From: Actinoallomurus sp048498315
GTDB lineage: Bacteria > Actinomycetota > Actinomycetes > Streptosporangiales > Streptosporangiaceae
NCBI GenBank assembly: GCA_048498315.1
Contig: JBEHYF010000002.1
Span: 46,460 to 110,459, forward strand
DNA length: 64,000 bases
Reading direction: 5' to 3'
Part shown: in pieces, positions 43,442-52,208 of the stretch
Layout of the letters: each line of letters opens with the position of its first letter
Numbering within the stretch: position 1 is the stretch's first letter
Position numbers and translations under genes: made by a program
Notes under the pieces: model-generated
Database searches by the model: none
What the model saw: the letters and a program-made list of their open reading frames with translations, nothing else
What the model was told of the DNA's origin: nothing

Positions 43442-45151
43442 GTGCCGACCGTGCCCCGCCTGCTCAGCCCGATCCGCGGTCGTCTCATCGTCTGCGGCGA
43501 CACCTCCCTCGCGCTCCGCCTCACTGACGAGCTCGCCACCCGCTACGTGCAGGACGTGACGGTGATCCTGCCGTCGAAGAAGCGCAACTTCGGGCCGAAG
43601 ATCGCCCAGCTCCCCCGGGTCCGGGTGTACGAGGCACCCGAGCTGGACGAGGCGACGTTCCGGGCCGTGCAGGCGCAGTGGGCCCGCGCGGTCGCCCTCA
43701 TCGGCAACGACGAGGTGGCCAACATCCACGCGGCGCTGTGCCTGCAGGAGCTCAACCCCGACGTCCGGCTGGTCATCCGCATGTCGAACACCACGCTCGG
43801 GCGCCGCATCCGCACGCTGTTCAAGGACTGCGCGGTGCTGTCGGACGGTGCGATGGCCGCGCCGTCGTTCGTGGCGGCCGCGCTCGGCGACCTGCCACCG
43901 AGCCACGTGCGGGTCGCCGGCCGCACCCTGTACGTCGCGCACCGCAGCGACCGGGCCAAGCACATGATCTGCGGGCTCGCCGACACCAGGACGTCCGAGG
44001 GCAACCCACGGCTGCTGCCCGTCGACCAGGAGAAGGCGAACCTGGTGCTCGCCGTCGCGGACGGCACCTCCCGCGGCCCGCTCGGCGACCAGAACCGCCG
44101 TGGCGCGCGCCTGGCGGCCCTGGCGGCCCTCACCCGCAGCCTCCGCGTGATCCTGAGCCGCCGGCTGCTGCAGGTCGCGCTCGTGCTGCTCGTGGTCATC
44201 GTGGTCGGCAGCGCGGCGCTCAGCATCACCGCCGGTAACGACCTCGGCTCGTCGCTCTACCTGATCCTCCTCGACATCGCCGGCGCCGCCAACCCGGACC
44301 CGGAGCTCAGCGGTCCTGCCAAGGCCACGCAGGTCGTGGTGACGCTCGCCAGCCTCGCGCTGGTGCCCGCGATCACCGCTGCGGTGGTCGACGCGGTCGT
44401 CCGCGCGCGGCTGGCCGGGCCGCTCGGCCGGTTGCGCGGCCCGATCAACGGCCATGTCATCGTGGTCGGCCTGGGGGAGGTCGGCTCCCGGGTCGTGGAA
44501 CAGCTCACCGACCTTGGCGTGCCCGTCGTGTGCGTGGAGATCGATGAGGACGCGGCCGGCGTCCCGCTGGCCCGCCGGCTGGATCTGCCGATCGTGTTCG
44601 GCGACGCCACCCGCGAGGAGACCCTGCGCGCCGCGTGGGTCGGCACCTGCCGTGCCGTCGTGACCCTCGCCCGGTACGACATCACGAACCTGGAGGCGGG
44701 GCTGAGCGCCCGCGCGCTGCGCGACAACGTCCGCGTGGTGCTGCGGCTGTTCGACGACGATCTGGCCGCGCGCGTACACCGCAACTTCAAGATCCCGGTG
44801 TCGCGGAGCGTGTCGTTCCTGGCCGCGCCCGCGTTCGCCGCGGCCATGCTGGAACGCCAGGTCATCGGCACGATCCCGGTCGGGCGGCAGGTGATGCTCA
44901 TCGCCGACATGCCGATCGGCGAGGGGTCGGAGCTGGAGGGGTGCGCGCTGCGCGAGGCGCACCTGCCCGGCGAGGCACGCGTCCTGGCCCTGGGAAGGCG
45001 AGGCCGCCCGTACTTCGACTGGGAGGCTCAGGACGGATACCGGCTGGTGCGCGGCGACCGGCTGATCGTGCTCGCCACGCGGACCGGCATCGGCCACATC
45101 CGGGCCCGCACGATCGGGCCGCCCGAGCCGTCCCGGGCCCGGCACGGCTGA
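43442..45151 (+). CDS. Two-domain RCK/TrkA-N membrane protein without a K+ channel filter
   Basis: 569 residues from GTG 43442. Two NAD-binding RCK_N domains flank a membrane core: RLIVCGDTSLALRLTDELAT at residues 13-32, and GHVIVVGLGEVGSRVVEQLT at about 336-355. Between them are two or three helices (LLQVALVLLVVIVVGSAALS, VVVTLASLALVPAITAAVVD). The loop between them reads SLYLILLDIAGAANPDPELS where K+ channels have TVGYG, so a conventional pore filter is missing. Similar proteins in streptomycetes are called ion-channel or CASTOR/POLLUX-like. It may be a regulatory subunit or a channel of other selectivity. Confidence 0.8.
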   Translation: MPTVPRLLSPIRGRLIVCGDTSLALRLTDELATRYVQDVTVILPSKKRNFGPKIAQLPRVRVYEAPELDEATFRAVQAQWARAVALIGNDEVANIHAALCLQELNPDVRLVIRMSNTTLGRRIRTLFKDCAVLSDGAMAAPSFVAAALGDLPPSHVRVAGRTLYVAHRSDRAKHMICGLADTRTSEGNPRLLPVDQEKANLVLAVADGTSRGPLGDQNRRGARLAALAALTRSLRVILSRRLLQVALVLLVVIVVGSAALSITAGNDLGSSLYLILLDIAGAANPDPELSGPAKATQVVVTLASLALVPAITAAVVDAVVRARLAGPLGRLRGPINGHVIVVGLGEVGSRVVEQLTDLGVPVVCVEIDEDAAGVPLARRLDLPIVFGDATREETLRAAWVGTCRAVVTLARYDITNLEAGLSARALRDNVRVVLRLFDDDLAARVHRNFKIPVSRSVSFLAAPAFAAAMLERQVIGTIPVGRQVMLIADMPIGEGSELEGCALREAHLPGEARVLALGRRGRPYFDWEAQDGYRLVRGDRLIVLATRTGIGHIRARTIGPPEPSRARHG

Positions 45152-45173
45152 CCTTCGGCCCGGGACGGCTCGG
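45123..45173 (+). terminator. Perfect 17-bp hairpin overlapping the RCK gene stop
   Basis: Arms 45123-45139 and 45157-45173; the stop codon at 45149-45151 lies in the loop, so the left arm is still coding. A second small hairpin (45170-45188) follows. Together they separate the convergent RCK and PTS genes. Confidence 0.75.
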
Positions 45174-45344
45174 CCCCCGCGGGGCCGACCTTGCCGCACG
45201 CCGGCGGCACGCCGACCGGCCCGCCGCCGGCACCGCATGCCAGGCGCCCGAGACGCTCCGCCCACGGCGACGCCGACCGCACCGGCAACGCCGCACGGCC
45301 CGGCATCGCGCGCCGAAATCGACGCCGGGATTCCAGGATCGCGG

Positions 45345-47039
45345 TCAGCCGGCCTGGGCGGCGGCGCGTGCCTCGGTGGCGTCTTTGGCGGCCGGCACGC
45401 GCTGGGCGAGGCGCCGGCAGGTCGCCAGGTCATGGCGGGCGATGCCGGCGCGGACGGCGGGGATGCTGCGGGGCGCCATGGACAGCCGGGTGATGCCCAT
45501 GCCGACCAGGACGGGGGCCAGCAGCGGGTCGGCGGCCGCCTCGCCGCACACGCCCACCGACTTTCCGGCGGCGCGGCCGGCGGCCGCACAGTCGGCGATC
45601 AGCCGCAGCAGCGCGGGTTGCCAGAAGTCCAGCAGCTCGGGGTGGTGGCCGCTTTGGCGGTCGATGGCCATGGTGTACTGGCCCAGGTCGTTGGTGCCGA
45701 TGCTGAGGAAGTCGGTGACCTGCGCCAGCCAGGCCGCCTGCAGGGCGGCGGCGGGTACCTCGATCATCACTCCGGCGGTGGTCAGGCCGTGGTCGCGGGC
45801 CAGCCGGACGAAGGCGTCCGCCTCGTCGACGGTGGAGATCATCGGTGCCATCACCGCGATGGTGGCGGCGGCCCCGTCGGCCGCCATGGCGATCGCGCGT
45901 AGCTGCCGGGCCAGCACCTCGGGGTGGTGGCGGGCGGTGCGGAAACCGCGCAGCCCCAGCGCGGGGTTGGGCTCCGCGGGGAGTGCGAGGAAGGGCAGCG
46001 GTTTGTCGGCTCCGGCGTCCAGGGTGCGCACGATGATGGTGCCGTGGTCGAAGGCGTCGAAGACCTGACGGTAGGCGCGCACCTGCTCCTCCAGGCTCGG
46101 TTCGGCGGTGCGGTCCAGGAACAGGAACTCGGTGCGGAACAATCCGACGCCGGCGACGCCCGCCACGTCGACGCCGGTGAGGTCGGCCGCCGATCCGATG
46201 TTGACCATCACCTCCACCGCATGCCCGTCTCTGGTCACCGCCGGTCCGCCGGCCTCGACCACAGGGGTGCGCTCGGCCGCCGCGCGCGCCCGGACCGCGG
46301 CCATCGTGTCCTGGTCGACGCCGAGCTCGACCTTCCCCGTGGCGCCGTCGACCGTGACCAGCGTGACGATCCCGGCCGCGTCCCGGCGGCCACCCATGGC
46401 CCGTCGGTGTCGTTCGGCGACGGCCAGCAGGTCGCGGCAGCCGACGACGGCGGGGATGCCCAGCGCCCGCGCCAGGATCGCGGTGTGGCTGGTCGGGCCG
46501 CCCTTCTCGGTGACCAATGCCAGGACGTCGGCCGGATCCAGGGCCGCGGTGTCGGCGGGCGCCAGGTCCTCGGCCAGCAGCACGAAGGGGAACCCGGGCG
46601 CCGGAACCCCGGGCATCGGCAGGTTCAAAGCGGCGGCCAGCGCCCGGGAGCCCAGGTCGTCCAGATCGGCGGCCCGTTCGGCCAGGTACCCGCCCAGGCC
46701 GGCCAGGATCCGGCGGTGCGCGGCAAAGGCCTCGTGCAGCGCGTGCGCGGCGTCGGAGCCGGCCGCGATCTGGTCCCGCACGGCGGCCGACAGCGTCGGA
46801 TCGGCCGCCATCGCGGCCTGCGCCCCGAGGATGTCCCGGGCCGCGGCGGTGGTGGCCGCGGCGGCGCGCGCCTCCAGATCGGCCCGCACCGCCAGCAGCG
46901 CTCTCTCGGCCAGCGCGTTCTCCGCATCGGCGTCGGTGACCGGGCGCGGCGGCGGCAGCCGCGGCGGGGGCGCCATCAGGACGGCGGGCCCGGCGGCCGG
47001 CCCCGGGCTGACGCCCAGCCCGCCCAGCACCTCAGGCAC
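45345..47039 (-). CDS. ptsI: PTS Enzyme I (PEP-protein phosphotransferase)
   Basis: 564 residues from GTG 47039 behind GGGGAG; GTG 47045 is one codon pair earlier but too close to that site. The active-site His is His185 in TEKGGPTSHTAILARALGIP. The PEP-binding C-terminal barrel has VGLFRTEFLFLDRTAEPSLE, PALGLRGFRTARHHPEVLAR and LSIGTNDLGQYTMAIDRQSG. It overlaps the upstream ptsH by eight bases. In this operon it supplies phosphate to HPr for the glucitol-type PTS. An Enzyme I inside a sugar-specific operon suggests a dedicated phosphoryl chain. Confidence 0.95.
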   Translation of the reverse strand: MPEVLGGLGVSPGPAAGPAVLMAPPPRLPPPRPVTDADAENALAERALLAVRADLEARAAAATTAAARDILGAQAAMAADPTLSAAVRDQIAAGSDAAHALHEAFAAHRRILAGLGGYLAERAADLDDLGSRALAAALNLPMPGVPAPGFPFVLLAEDLAPADTAALDPADVLALVTEKGGPTSHTAILARALGIPAVVGCRDLLAVAERHRRAMGGRRDAAGIVTLVTVDGATGKVELGVDQDTMAAVRARAAAERTPVVEAGGPAVTRDGHAVEVMVNIGSAADLTGVDVAGVAGVGLFRTEFLFLDRTAEPSLEEQVRAYRQVFDAFDHGTIIVRTLDAGADKPLPFLALPAEPNPALGLRGFRTARHHPEVLARQLRAIAMAADGAAATIAVMAPMISTVDEADAFVRLARDHGLTTAGVMIEVPAAALQAAWLAQVTDFLSIGTNDLGQYTMAIDRQSGHHPELLDFWQPALLRLIADCAAAGRAAGKSVGVCGEAAADPLLAPVLVGMGITRLSMAPRSIPAVRAGIARHDLATCRRLAQRVPAAKDATEARAAAQAG

Positions 47040-47352
47040 CGGCACGCTCCCCGGCTTCTCCGGCCTTCCCGGCCTCCCTCGGCTCCCCGGCGTCCAGGTC
47101 ACGCGACACCAGGTCCGCCAGGTAGTCCAGCGCCCCGTCGGCCCCCTCACCCTCGGCGTGCAGGGTCACCTCGGTGCCGTACCCGGCGCCGAGGGACAGC
47201 ACCGAGAGCATGCTGTCCGCGGGCACGGGCGGACGGCCGGCGACGCCGATCCGCACCCGTACGGGCTGCCGCGCGGCCGCCTCGACCAGCAGCTTGGCGG
47301 GACGGGCGTGCAGGCCGCTGGGCGATCCGACGGTGACCGAGCGCTGGGCCAT
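47032..47352 (-). CDS. ptsH: PTS phosphocarrier protein HPr
   Basis: 106 residues from ATG 47352. The phosphorylated His is His15 in SPSGLHARPAKLLVEAA. The region usually around Ser46 reads PPVPADSMLSVLSLGAGYG, with Ser at 47 and 50. The C-terminus is extended by about 20 Ala/Glu/Gly-rich residues relative to normal HPr (about 88). It follows the oxidoreductase gene by 35 bases and overlaps ptsI. Confidence 0.94.
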   Translation of the reverse strand: MAQRSVTVGSPSGLHARPAKLLVEAAARQPVRVRIGVAGRPPVPADSMLSVLSLGAGYGTEVTLHAEGEGADGALDYLADLVSRDLDAGEPREAGKAGEAGERAGA

Positions 47353-47387
47353 GGTGTTGTCTCCTCCGTAGATGGATCGAGGGCGAT

Positions 47388-48740
47388 TCAGGCAACGGTG
47401 AGGGCGGTCGGCTGCTGGGTGGCCTCGCCCGGCAGCGCCGGCAGGTCGTCCAGTGCGCCGCCCTCCAGCAGCAGGTCCTGGAGGCGCCGAAGTGCGGCGA
47501 TGTAGGTGTCCTGCCTGATCTCGACGTCGTCGGTGGTGAGCGCGGCACCGGCCGGGACGTCGCGCAGCAGCCGCCCGCCCACGGCCAGGCCCAGCGGGAC
47601 GAGGGCCTCTCGCGCCGCGGTCTCGGCGCGGTCGGTCATGCCGTAGACCGTGGTGCCGCCGATGCCGTCGATGGTCTCACCGGCCCGCAGGTCGCGCTTG
47701 GCACAGGCGACGACCTCCGCCGACCACGTACGCGGGGCAAGGCTGGGCTCCCTGGTCAGCACCGACTCCGCGACGGTGAGCGGGGCCTCGACGCTCGCCA
47801 GGTGGTAGGGCCGGTAGAACGCGTAGTACGGGCCGGACCCCATGCTCAGGTAGTCCATCTCGGACACCACGATCGGGTCGGAGCACCTGACCACGACGAA
47901 CACGCCGGGCGCGACCGGCCCGGTGCAGTAGTCGACCACGCCGGCTTCGTCGAGGATGCCGCCGTCCGTCTTCGGCCGGAAGACCTCGGCGAGTTCGGGC
48001 ACCGTCGTACGGGGTCCGTGGAGCCCACGGCGGCTGACCCGCAGCCCGGTGGCGTTGGCGAGCGCGGCCATTTCGATCATGGTCTTGGAGCCGTCGACGA
48101 AGCTGGCCAGCATCTTGGGGTTCATGCCCTTGGCCGCGGCCTCGGCGGCCAGATCGTCGGGGGTGGCACTGGGATCGAGCGGATTGTTCTTGCCCTTGCC
48201 CGCGCAGACGACCTCGAAGCCGAGGTCGAGCGCGTAGTCGACCAGGCGCTTGCACTCCACCGGCTCGTCTCCCCGGCACACGGTGTAGACCCGGCCCATG
48301 CGGCGGGCGAGCGTGGACAGGATCAACCCCACCGTCACGTCGCACTCGACGTTGAGCAGCGCGATGTCCTTGCCTCTCAGCAGGCCCTTCAGGGCGACCA
48401 TCGCGCCGACCTCGGGAACGCCGCTGGCGTCCACGATCACGTCGACGGGCAGGCGGGTCAGCACCTCGGCGTCGTCGACGGCGACCGGGCGTCCCTCCAT
48501 CGTCGCCTGCGCCAGTCCGGCCACGTCCGTGCCGCCGACCACGTCGGCGCGTCCGACGTTGCGGAACGCGCTCTCCGCCCGATCGAGAGCGACATCTGCG
48601 ATCGCCGCCACTTCCATGCCCGGGATTCGGTGGGTCTGAGCGACGAAACCGCTGCCCATCTGCCCGGCACCGACGAGGCCGACCCTGATGGGCCGTCCCA
48701 GCCGCCGCTGCCGCTCAAGGATTTGCGGAAGGTATGCCAT
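47388..48740 (-). CDS. COG4091-like NAD(P)-dependent oxidoreductase with C-terminal SAF domain
   Basis: 450 residues from ATG 48740. The N-terminal Rossmann loop is RVGLVGAGQMGSGFVAQTHR. The middle is homoserine-dehydrogenase-like (VDVIVDASGVPEVGAMVALK, GKDIALLNVECDVTVGLILS, GFEVVCAGKGKNNPLDPSAT), and the C-terminal 80 residues are an SAF-type domain (LGLAVGGRLLRDVPAGAALT). This fits COG4091. Its position after the glucitol PTS genes and before ptsH suggests it oxidises or reduces the imported, phosphorylated product. The precise reaction is not known. An operator-like site lies just upstream. Confidence 0.85.
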   Translation of the reverse strand: MAYLPQILERQRRLGRPIRVGLVGAGQMGSGFVAQTHRIPGMEVAAIADVALDRAESAFRNVGRADVVGGTDVAGLAQATMEGRPVAVDDAEVLTRLPVDVIVDASGVPEVGAMVALKGLLRGKDIALLNVECDVTVGLILSTLARRMGRVYTVCRGDEPVECKRLVDYALDLGFEVVCAGKGKNNPLDPSATPDDLAAEAAAKGMNPKMLASFVDGSKTMIEMAALANATGLRVSRRGLHGPRTTVPELAEVFRPKTDGGILDEAGVVDYCTGPVAPGVFVVVRCSDPIVVSEMDYLSMGSGPYYAFYRPYHLASVEAPLTVAESVLTREPSLAPRTWSAEVVACAKRDLRAGETIDGIGGTTVYGMTDRAETAAREALVPLGLAVGGRLLRDVPAGAALTTDDVEIRQDTYIAALRRLQDLLLEGGALDDLPALPGEATQQPTALTVA

Positions 48741-48763
48741 CGCTGCGTGCGCTCCTCACGAGA

Positions 48764-48793
48764 TTTGCATCTTTGTGCCCATATGCGGATGTA
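48764..48793. promoter_or_regulatory. Operator-like site upstream of the COG4091-like gene
   Basis: On the minus strand this stretch contains ACATCCGC next to ATATG and GCACAAAGATGCAAA. The ACATCCGC and TTTGCA elements recur at 51880-51892 and 53144-53157. It lies 24 bases before the start codon, in an 84-base gap after gutM, suggesting a separate promoter under the same regulator. Confidence 0.5.
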
Positions 48794-48824
48794 TGTCGAT
48801 GGCGAATGTCGATCGCGAAGATGG

Positions 48825-49271
48825 TCAGCCGGTGCTGTGCGCGCCCTGGCGGGCAGGACGCCGAGCGGCGTGGCGCCGAGGGGCCTCGGCGACACCCCCC
48901 GAGATCATCCGGTGGTAACGGTCTCGGGCGTCTTCGACGGCACGGGCCACGGCGGCGGAGGACGCCCGCGTGGCCGCCGAAGTCAGCGGGCCGTTGAGCG
49001 ACGGGTGCTCGCGGAACCGGGCGAATACGGAGGCGCCCTGCATCACCAGGGCCCGTTCGACGACCTCGTCGCTCCCGCGCACGAGCAGCAGCACCACGGC
49101 GCCGCGGAGCCGGCCGGTGGCCCGACCGGAGATCAGGGTGACGCCGGCCCGGTGTTCCCGGCCCGCCAGCCGGTTCACGGAGCGCATGTAGTAGCGGTGC
49201 TGCAGCGCGCCGGCGGCCATCGACGCCACGAAGCCGCCGAGCAGGAGCAGCGCGAGCGGTAGGGATTCCAT
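48825..49271 (-). CDS. gutM: Glucitol operon activator-like protein GutM
   Basis: 148 residues from ATG 49271 behind GGGAGGAGGA. An N-terminal membrane helix (SLPLALLLLGGFVASMAAGA) is followed by the GutM core: LQHRYYMRSVNRLAGREHRA, TGRLRGAVVLLLVRGSDEVV and ALVMQGASVFARFREHPSLN. GutM activates sorbitol operons in enterobacteria and usually accompanies SrlA/E/B. The C-terminal 40 residues are basic and unlike typical GutM. Confidence 0.85.
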   Translation of the reverse strand: MESLPLALLLLGGFVASMAAGALQHRYYMRSVNRLAGREHRAGVTLISGRATGRLRGAVVLLLVRGSDEVVERALVMQGASVFARFREHPSLNGPLTSAATRASSAAVARAVEDARDRYHRMISGGVAEAPRRHAARRPARQGAHSTG

Positions 49272-49303
49272 CGGTCCTCCTCCCGGGGCCACGGGCCCCT
49301 CGT

Positions 49304-49594
49304 TCAGCGGGGATGCGGCTGCGAGCCGGGTCGCCTGTCGAAGATCTTCGGCAGGCGTGGGAACGGGCGAGCCGCACGGGCGGCCACCGCGCCGCGGATC
49401 CGTTCGGGATGGCGGGCGCGCAGCCGCACCGTCCCGCAGTCAAGGCACATCAGGGCGGCCACCTCGGTGGTCACTTCGGTGGTGCCGAGCCGGTAGGCGA
49501 AGCGGGGCGAGCCCAGGAGGGGCAGCGCCATGGAACCCTCGACGAGCTTCCCGCCACAGTCTCGACAGATGTCCTGGTCAACGGGGCCTTCCAT
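49304..49594 (-). CDS. Small zinc-ribbon protein in the glucitol PTS operon
   Basis: 96 residues from ATG 49594. Two CxxC pairs, ICRDCGGKLVEG near residue 9 and ALMCLDCGTVRLRARHPERI near residue 50, suggest one zinc-ribbon. The C-terminus is basic (RPFPRLPKIFDRRPGSQPHP). No family is recognised. It lies between IIA and GutM in the operon, so it may be a structural or regulatory accessory. A similarly organised small zinc protein ends the E1/E2 operon at 56676. Confidence 0.65.
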   Translation of the reverse strand: MEGPVDQDICRDCGGKLVEGSMALPLLGSPRFAYRLGTTEVTTEVAALMCLDCGTVRLRARHPERIRGAVAARAARPFPRLPKIFDRRPGSQPHPR

Positions 49595-49618
49595 GGACGC
49601 TGCTCCTCCTGAATGGGT

Positions 49619-49993
49619 TCAGCGCGACCGGGTGAGCCGCAGTTGCGTACCCGCGGCCGGGACGCCGAGCCTGCCTTCGGCGTGCAGCGCTCCCGGCAGC
49701 AGCCCACCGGCGGGATCGGGGTCGGTGTAGACGACCACGTGCCCGAGCGTGCACAGGTTCTCGTGGGCTCGCTCCCCGACGGCGGTGAGGGTGAGCCGGT
49801 TCTCGCCGAACCACAGTTCGTCACCGGGCCGCATCTCCTGGGCCGGGTCGCCGAGCGGGCTGTGCACCACGCTCAGGCTCTCCAGGTCGGGGGGCAGCGG
49901 CTCACCGAAGAGGATGAGGACTCCGCCGTTGATCATCTCCTCGGCCTCGTCGCCGACGCGTACGATCGTGCTCTGGTAGTAGAACTCGTTCAT
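49619..49993 (-). CDS. srlB: PTS glucitol/sorbitol-type IIA component
   Basis: 124 residues from ATG 49993, overlapping the IIB stop (ATGA). The sequence YYQSTIVRVGDEAEEMINGG, then LSVVHSPLGDPAQEMRPGDE, matches glucitol IIA, with the phospho-acceptor His at about residue 44. The end (TQLRLTRSR) is typical. It carries phosphate from HPr to IIB. Confidence 0.92.
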   Translation of the reverse strand: MNEFYYQSTIVRVGDEAEEMINGGVLILFGEPLPPDLESLSVVHSPLGDPAQEMRPGDELWFGENRLTLTAVGERAHENLCTLGHVVVYTDPDPAGGLLPGALHAEGRLGVPAAGTQLRLTRSR

Positions 49994-51039
49994 CAGTGCA
50001 ACCCGAAGCTGACAAGCCAGGCGAGCAGTACGGCGAGCGGTGCGGTGATCTGGCGGCTGAGCAGCACGGCCGGCGTGCCGACCGCCACGGTCTCCGGTTT
50101 CGCCTCGCCCAGGGCGAGGCCGACGGGAATGAAGTCACAGCCGACCTGGCCGTCGATGGCGAACAGGGTGGGCAGGGCGTACTGGACGGGGAGGGCGCCC
50201 GTGGCGATCTGCGTGCCCATCAGCACGCCGATGATCTGGGCGACCGCCGCTCCCGGTCCCAGGATGGGGGACAGGAAGGGAAGGGCCACCACGGCGCCGA
50301 GGACGATCAGGCCGATCGGGTTGCCCGCCAACGGCTTGAGTCCCTCGCCCATCTGCTTGGCGACGCCGGTGTAGATGACGAATCCCAGCAGCAGGCTGAC
50401 GTAGGCCATGAACGGCAGGATGGTGTTGATCGTCAGCGTGATGGCCTGACGGCCCGACGACAAAAGGGTGTTGACCGCGTAGCCGATGCCGGAGCTGAAC
50501 CGGGTGAAGCCGGTGGAGATCGCTGCGAATCGGCCGCCTCCCCCGCCGTCCGGCCGCGCGGCTTCGGGCGCCGGGGCGGACGCGGCCGCGGTGCCCGCGG
50601 TGCCGGAGGTGTCCGTCACCGGCTCCGGCGGGATCTCGGCGTCGTCGCCTTCATACAGGACGATCTCGTCCAGCCCCACGTCGGAGACGAGGAGGTCTTC
50701 GGTGATGAACTGGGCGAGCGGACCGCCTGGGGCGCCCGGGTAGACGTCGATGGTCGGAATGCGCTTGCGCGGGTAGACGCCGATCCTCGCGGTGCCGCCG
50801 CAGTTGATGACCGCGCAGAGGATCTCCTCGTCCGGGACGGTGGTGCCGAATCCGTCCACGGCCTGCGCACCGGTCAGTTCGGCGATCCGCGCGGCGACCG
50901 GGTGGATGCCGCCGCCGGTGACCGACAGCACCTTGTTGCGGGTGGCGGTCCGGCGCAGGGTGAGTCCGGCGCCCCAGCCGTTGGCGCCCCTGCGGACGAG
51001 GACGGTCGGATAGGTGCGGGGCTGCTCGAGTTCGGTCAT
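49993..51039 (-). CDS. srlE: PTS glucitol/sorbitol-type IIB component with membrane domain
   Basis: 348 residues from ATG 51039, overlapping the IIC stop. The IIB phospho-cysteine lies in ILCAVINCGGTARIGVYPRK (two Cys candidates, about 75 and 80). A Pro/Ala-rich linker is followed by the membrane part (TINTILPFMAYVSLLLGFVI, IQ-like VVALPFLSPILGPGAAVAQI, FAIDGQVGCDFIPVGLALGE). This order fits SrlE, which combines IIB with membrane helices. It phosphorylates the sugar alcohol during import with IIC. Confidence 0.92.
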   Translation of the reverse strand: MTELEQPRTYPTVLVRRGANGWGAGLTLRRTATRNKVLSVTGGGIHPVAARIAELTGAQAVDGFGTTVPDEEILCAVINCGGTARIGVYPRKRIPTIDVYPGAPGGPLAQFITEDLLVSDVGLDEIVLYEGDDAEIPPEPVTDTSGTAGTAAASAPAPEAARPDGGGGGRFAAISTGFTRFSSGIGYAVNTLLSSGRQAITLTINTILPFMAYVSLLLGFVIYTGVAKQMGEGLKPLAGNPIGLIVLGAVVALPFLSPILGPGAAVAQIIGVLMGTQIATGALPVQYALPTLFAIDGQVGCDFIPVGLALGEAKPETVAVGTPAVLLSRQITAPLAVLLAWLVSFGLH

Positions 51040-51698
51040 CGCACACCTCCGGTCGCGAGCGCCGGGCCGGTGCCGGCCGTGGTGAACTCCTCATCGAACG
51101 TGCGGAATACCTCGGTGCGGCCGGTTCTCTTGATCAGAATCAGCGTGATCCGCTCAGTGATCACGCCCCTGATGAAGATCACCACGATTCCGGTGAAGAG
51201 GTAGTAGAGCGCCAAGGGCACGGTGGACACGCCCAGTTTCTGCACGCCGCTGGCGATCCCCAGCCAGACGAACAGCTCGCCGGAGTTGGCATAGGGGAAG
51301 AACGTGGTCACGGGGTGAACGAAGGACACCGCCGAGTCGTAGAAGGCCGGTTTGTACCGCTCGGGCAGGAACCGCCCGAACGAATAGCACATCGGGTTGG
51401 TCAGCATCAGCACCGCGAGGACGGGCATGACGCTGTAGCGCGTGATCCACCAGCGCGAGGACCATTGGACGGCCCTGGTCACCCGCTTCTCGCCGATGAA
51501 CGACACCAGGGCGTACATCGCGGTCAGCAGCACGATCAGCGTGGGAAGGATTCCGGTGACGAGTCCGGTGAACTGCTTGCCGGCCTCGTTGAACAGGCCG
51601 ATGAAGTGGGAACCGGCCCATACCGCGCCGCGCAGGATGGGATTCTTCTCGTCCGTGGACGTCGGTGCCGCCGATACGGCTGCACTGAGGGCGATCAT
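51036..51698 (-). CDS. srlA: PTS glucitol/sorbitol-type IIC component
   Basis: 220 residues from ATG 51698. Several membrane helices are seen: FTGLVTGILPTLIVLLTAMY, RYSVMPVLAVLMLTNPMCYS, LYYLFTGIVVIFIRGVITER. The conserved run KNPILRGAVWAGSHFIGLFN and MCYSFGRFLPERYKPAFYDS matches the SrlA family. It is the first gene of the IIC-IIB-IIA-zinc-GutM series and forms the substrate channel together with SrlE. Confidence 0.92.
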   Translation of the reverse strand: MIALSAAVSAAPTSTDEKNPILRGAVWAGSHFIGLFNEAGKQFTGLVTGILPTLIVLLTAMYALVSFIGEKRVTRAVQWSSRWWITRYSVMPVLAVLMLTNPMCYSFGRFLPERYKPAFYDSAVSFVHPVTTFFPYANSGELFVWLGIASGVQKLGVSTVPLALYYLFTGIVVIFIRGVITERITLILIKRTGRTEVFRTFDEEFTTAGTGPALATGGVR

Positions 51699-52152
51699 CG
51701 GCCCTCCCTCTCTCTTCCGGGTTTGGAAACCGGGGTGAACAGGAGATCGACCGGTCCATGGCTGGATGCCATGGACTCGACGGAACGGGCTCTTGCGGTG
51801 GTCAGTGGGATCCGGCCGGTCGGGGGGAGGTCGCGGGGGACGTGGACGGGCATCGGATTGGGGTGGTCGCGACGCCTGGTTTGCACATCCGCTAAATGTT
51901 GTTCACTTCTGTTCATAGAGATATAGCACCCCGTGACGGAGGCCACAAGATGCAGCCCGAAACCTCTTCGAAATCGCCCGCCGGCCGCACGTCAGGCCGC
52001 GACCTGCTCAGATGCGGGAACCCCCGTGCGCCGGCGGAGGGACGGCACGGGGGCCGGAAAAGGGACGAGGAACGGCCGGGCGTCTACGCGGCCCGGACGA
52101 GCAGCGCCTCGACCGGCGGCGCATCACACACGAGAGCGCCGAGACGGCAGGG
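51699..52152. other. Regulatory spacer upstream of the srl operon, with tail duplication of the SorC gene
   Basis: About 450 bases between the SorC gene and srlA, both on the minus strand. It should hold the srl promoter and an operator-like motif (51880-51892). It also contains a direct repeat of the SorC gene end (see 52084-52208). Confidence 0.6.
51880..51892. promoter_or_regulatory. Operator-like motif TTTGCACATCCGC upstream of the srl operon
   Basis: TTTGCACATCCGC, followed by CTAAATGTTGTTCACTTCTG, in the less GC-rich promoter area 180 bases before srlA. The same 12-base core TTGCACATCCGC occurs at 53146-53157 next to the SorC gene. SorC-type regulators usually bind AT-rich repeated half sites. 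Confidence 0.55.
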
Positions 52153-52208
52153 CTAGGCGGCCCGGACGAGCAGCGCCTTGGCCAGCGGCGCATCACACAC
52201 GAGGGCGT
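52084..52208. repeat. 69-bp-offset duplication of the SorC gene end
   Basis: Positions 52091-52142 repeat 52160-52211 with five mismatches, offset 69 bases (23 codons). On the minus strand both copies end in LLVRAA and a stop (52084-52086 and 52153-52155). The downstream copy lies after the real stop, so the tail was duplicated in frame and now lies in the spacer. Confidence 0.85.
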
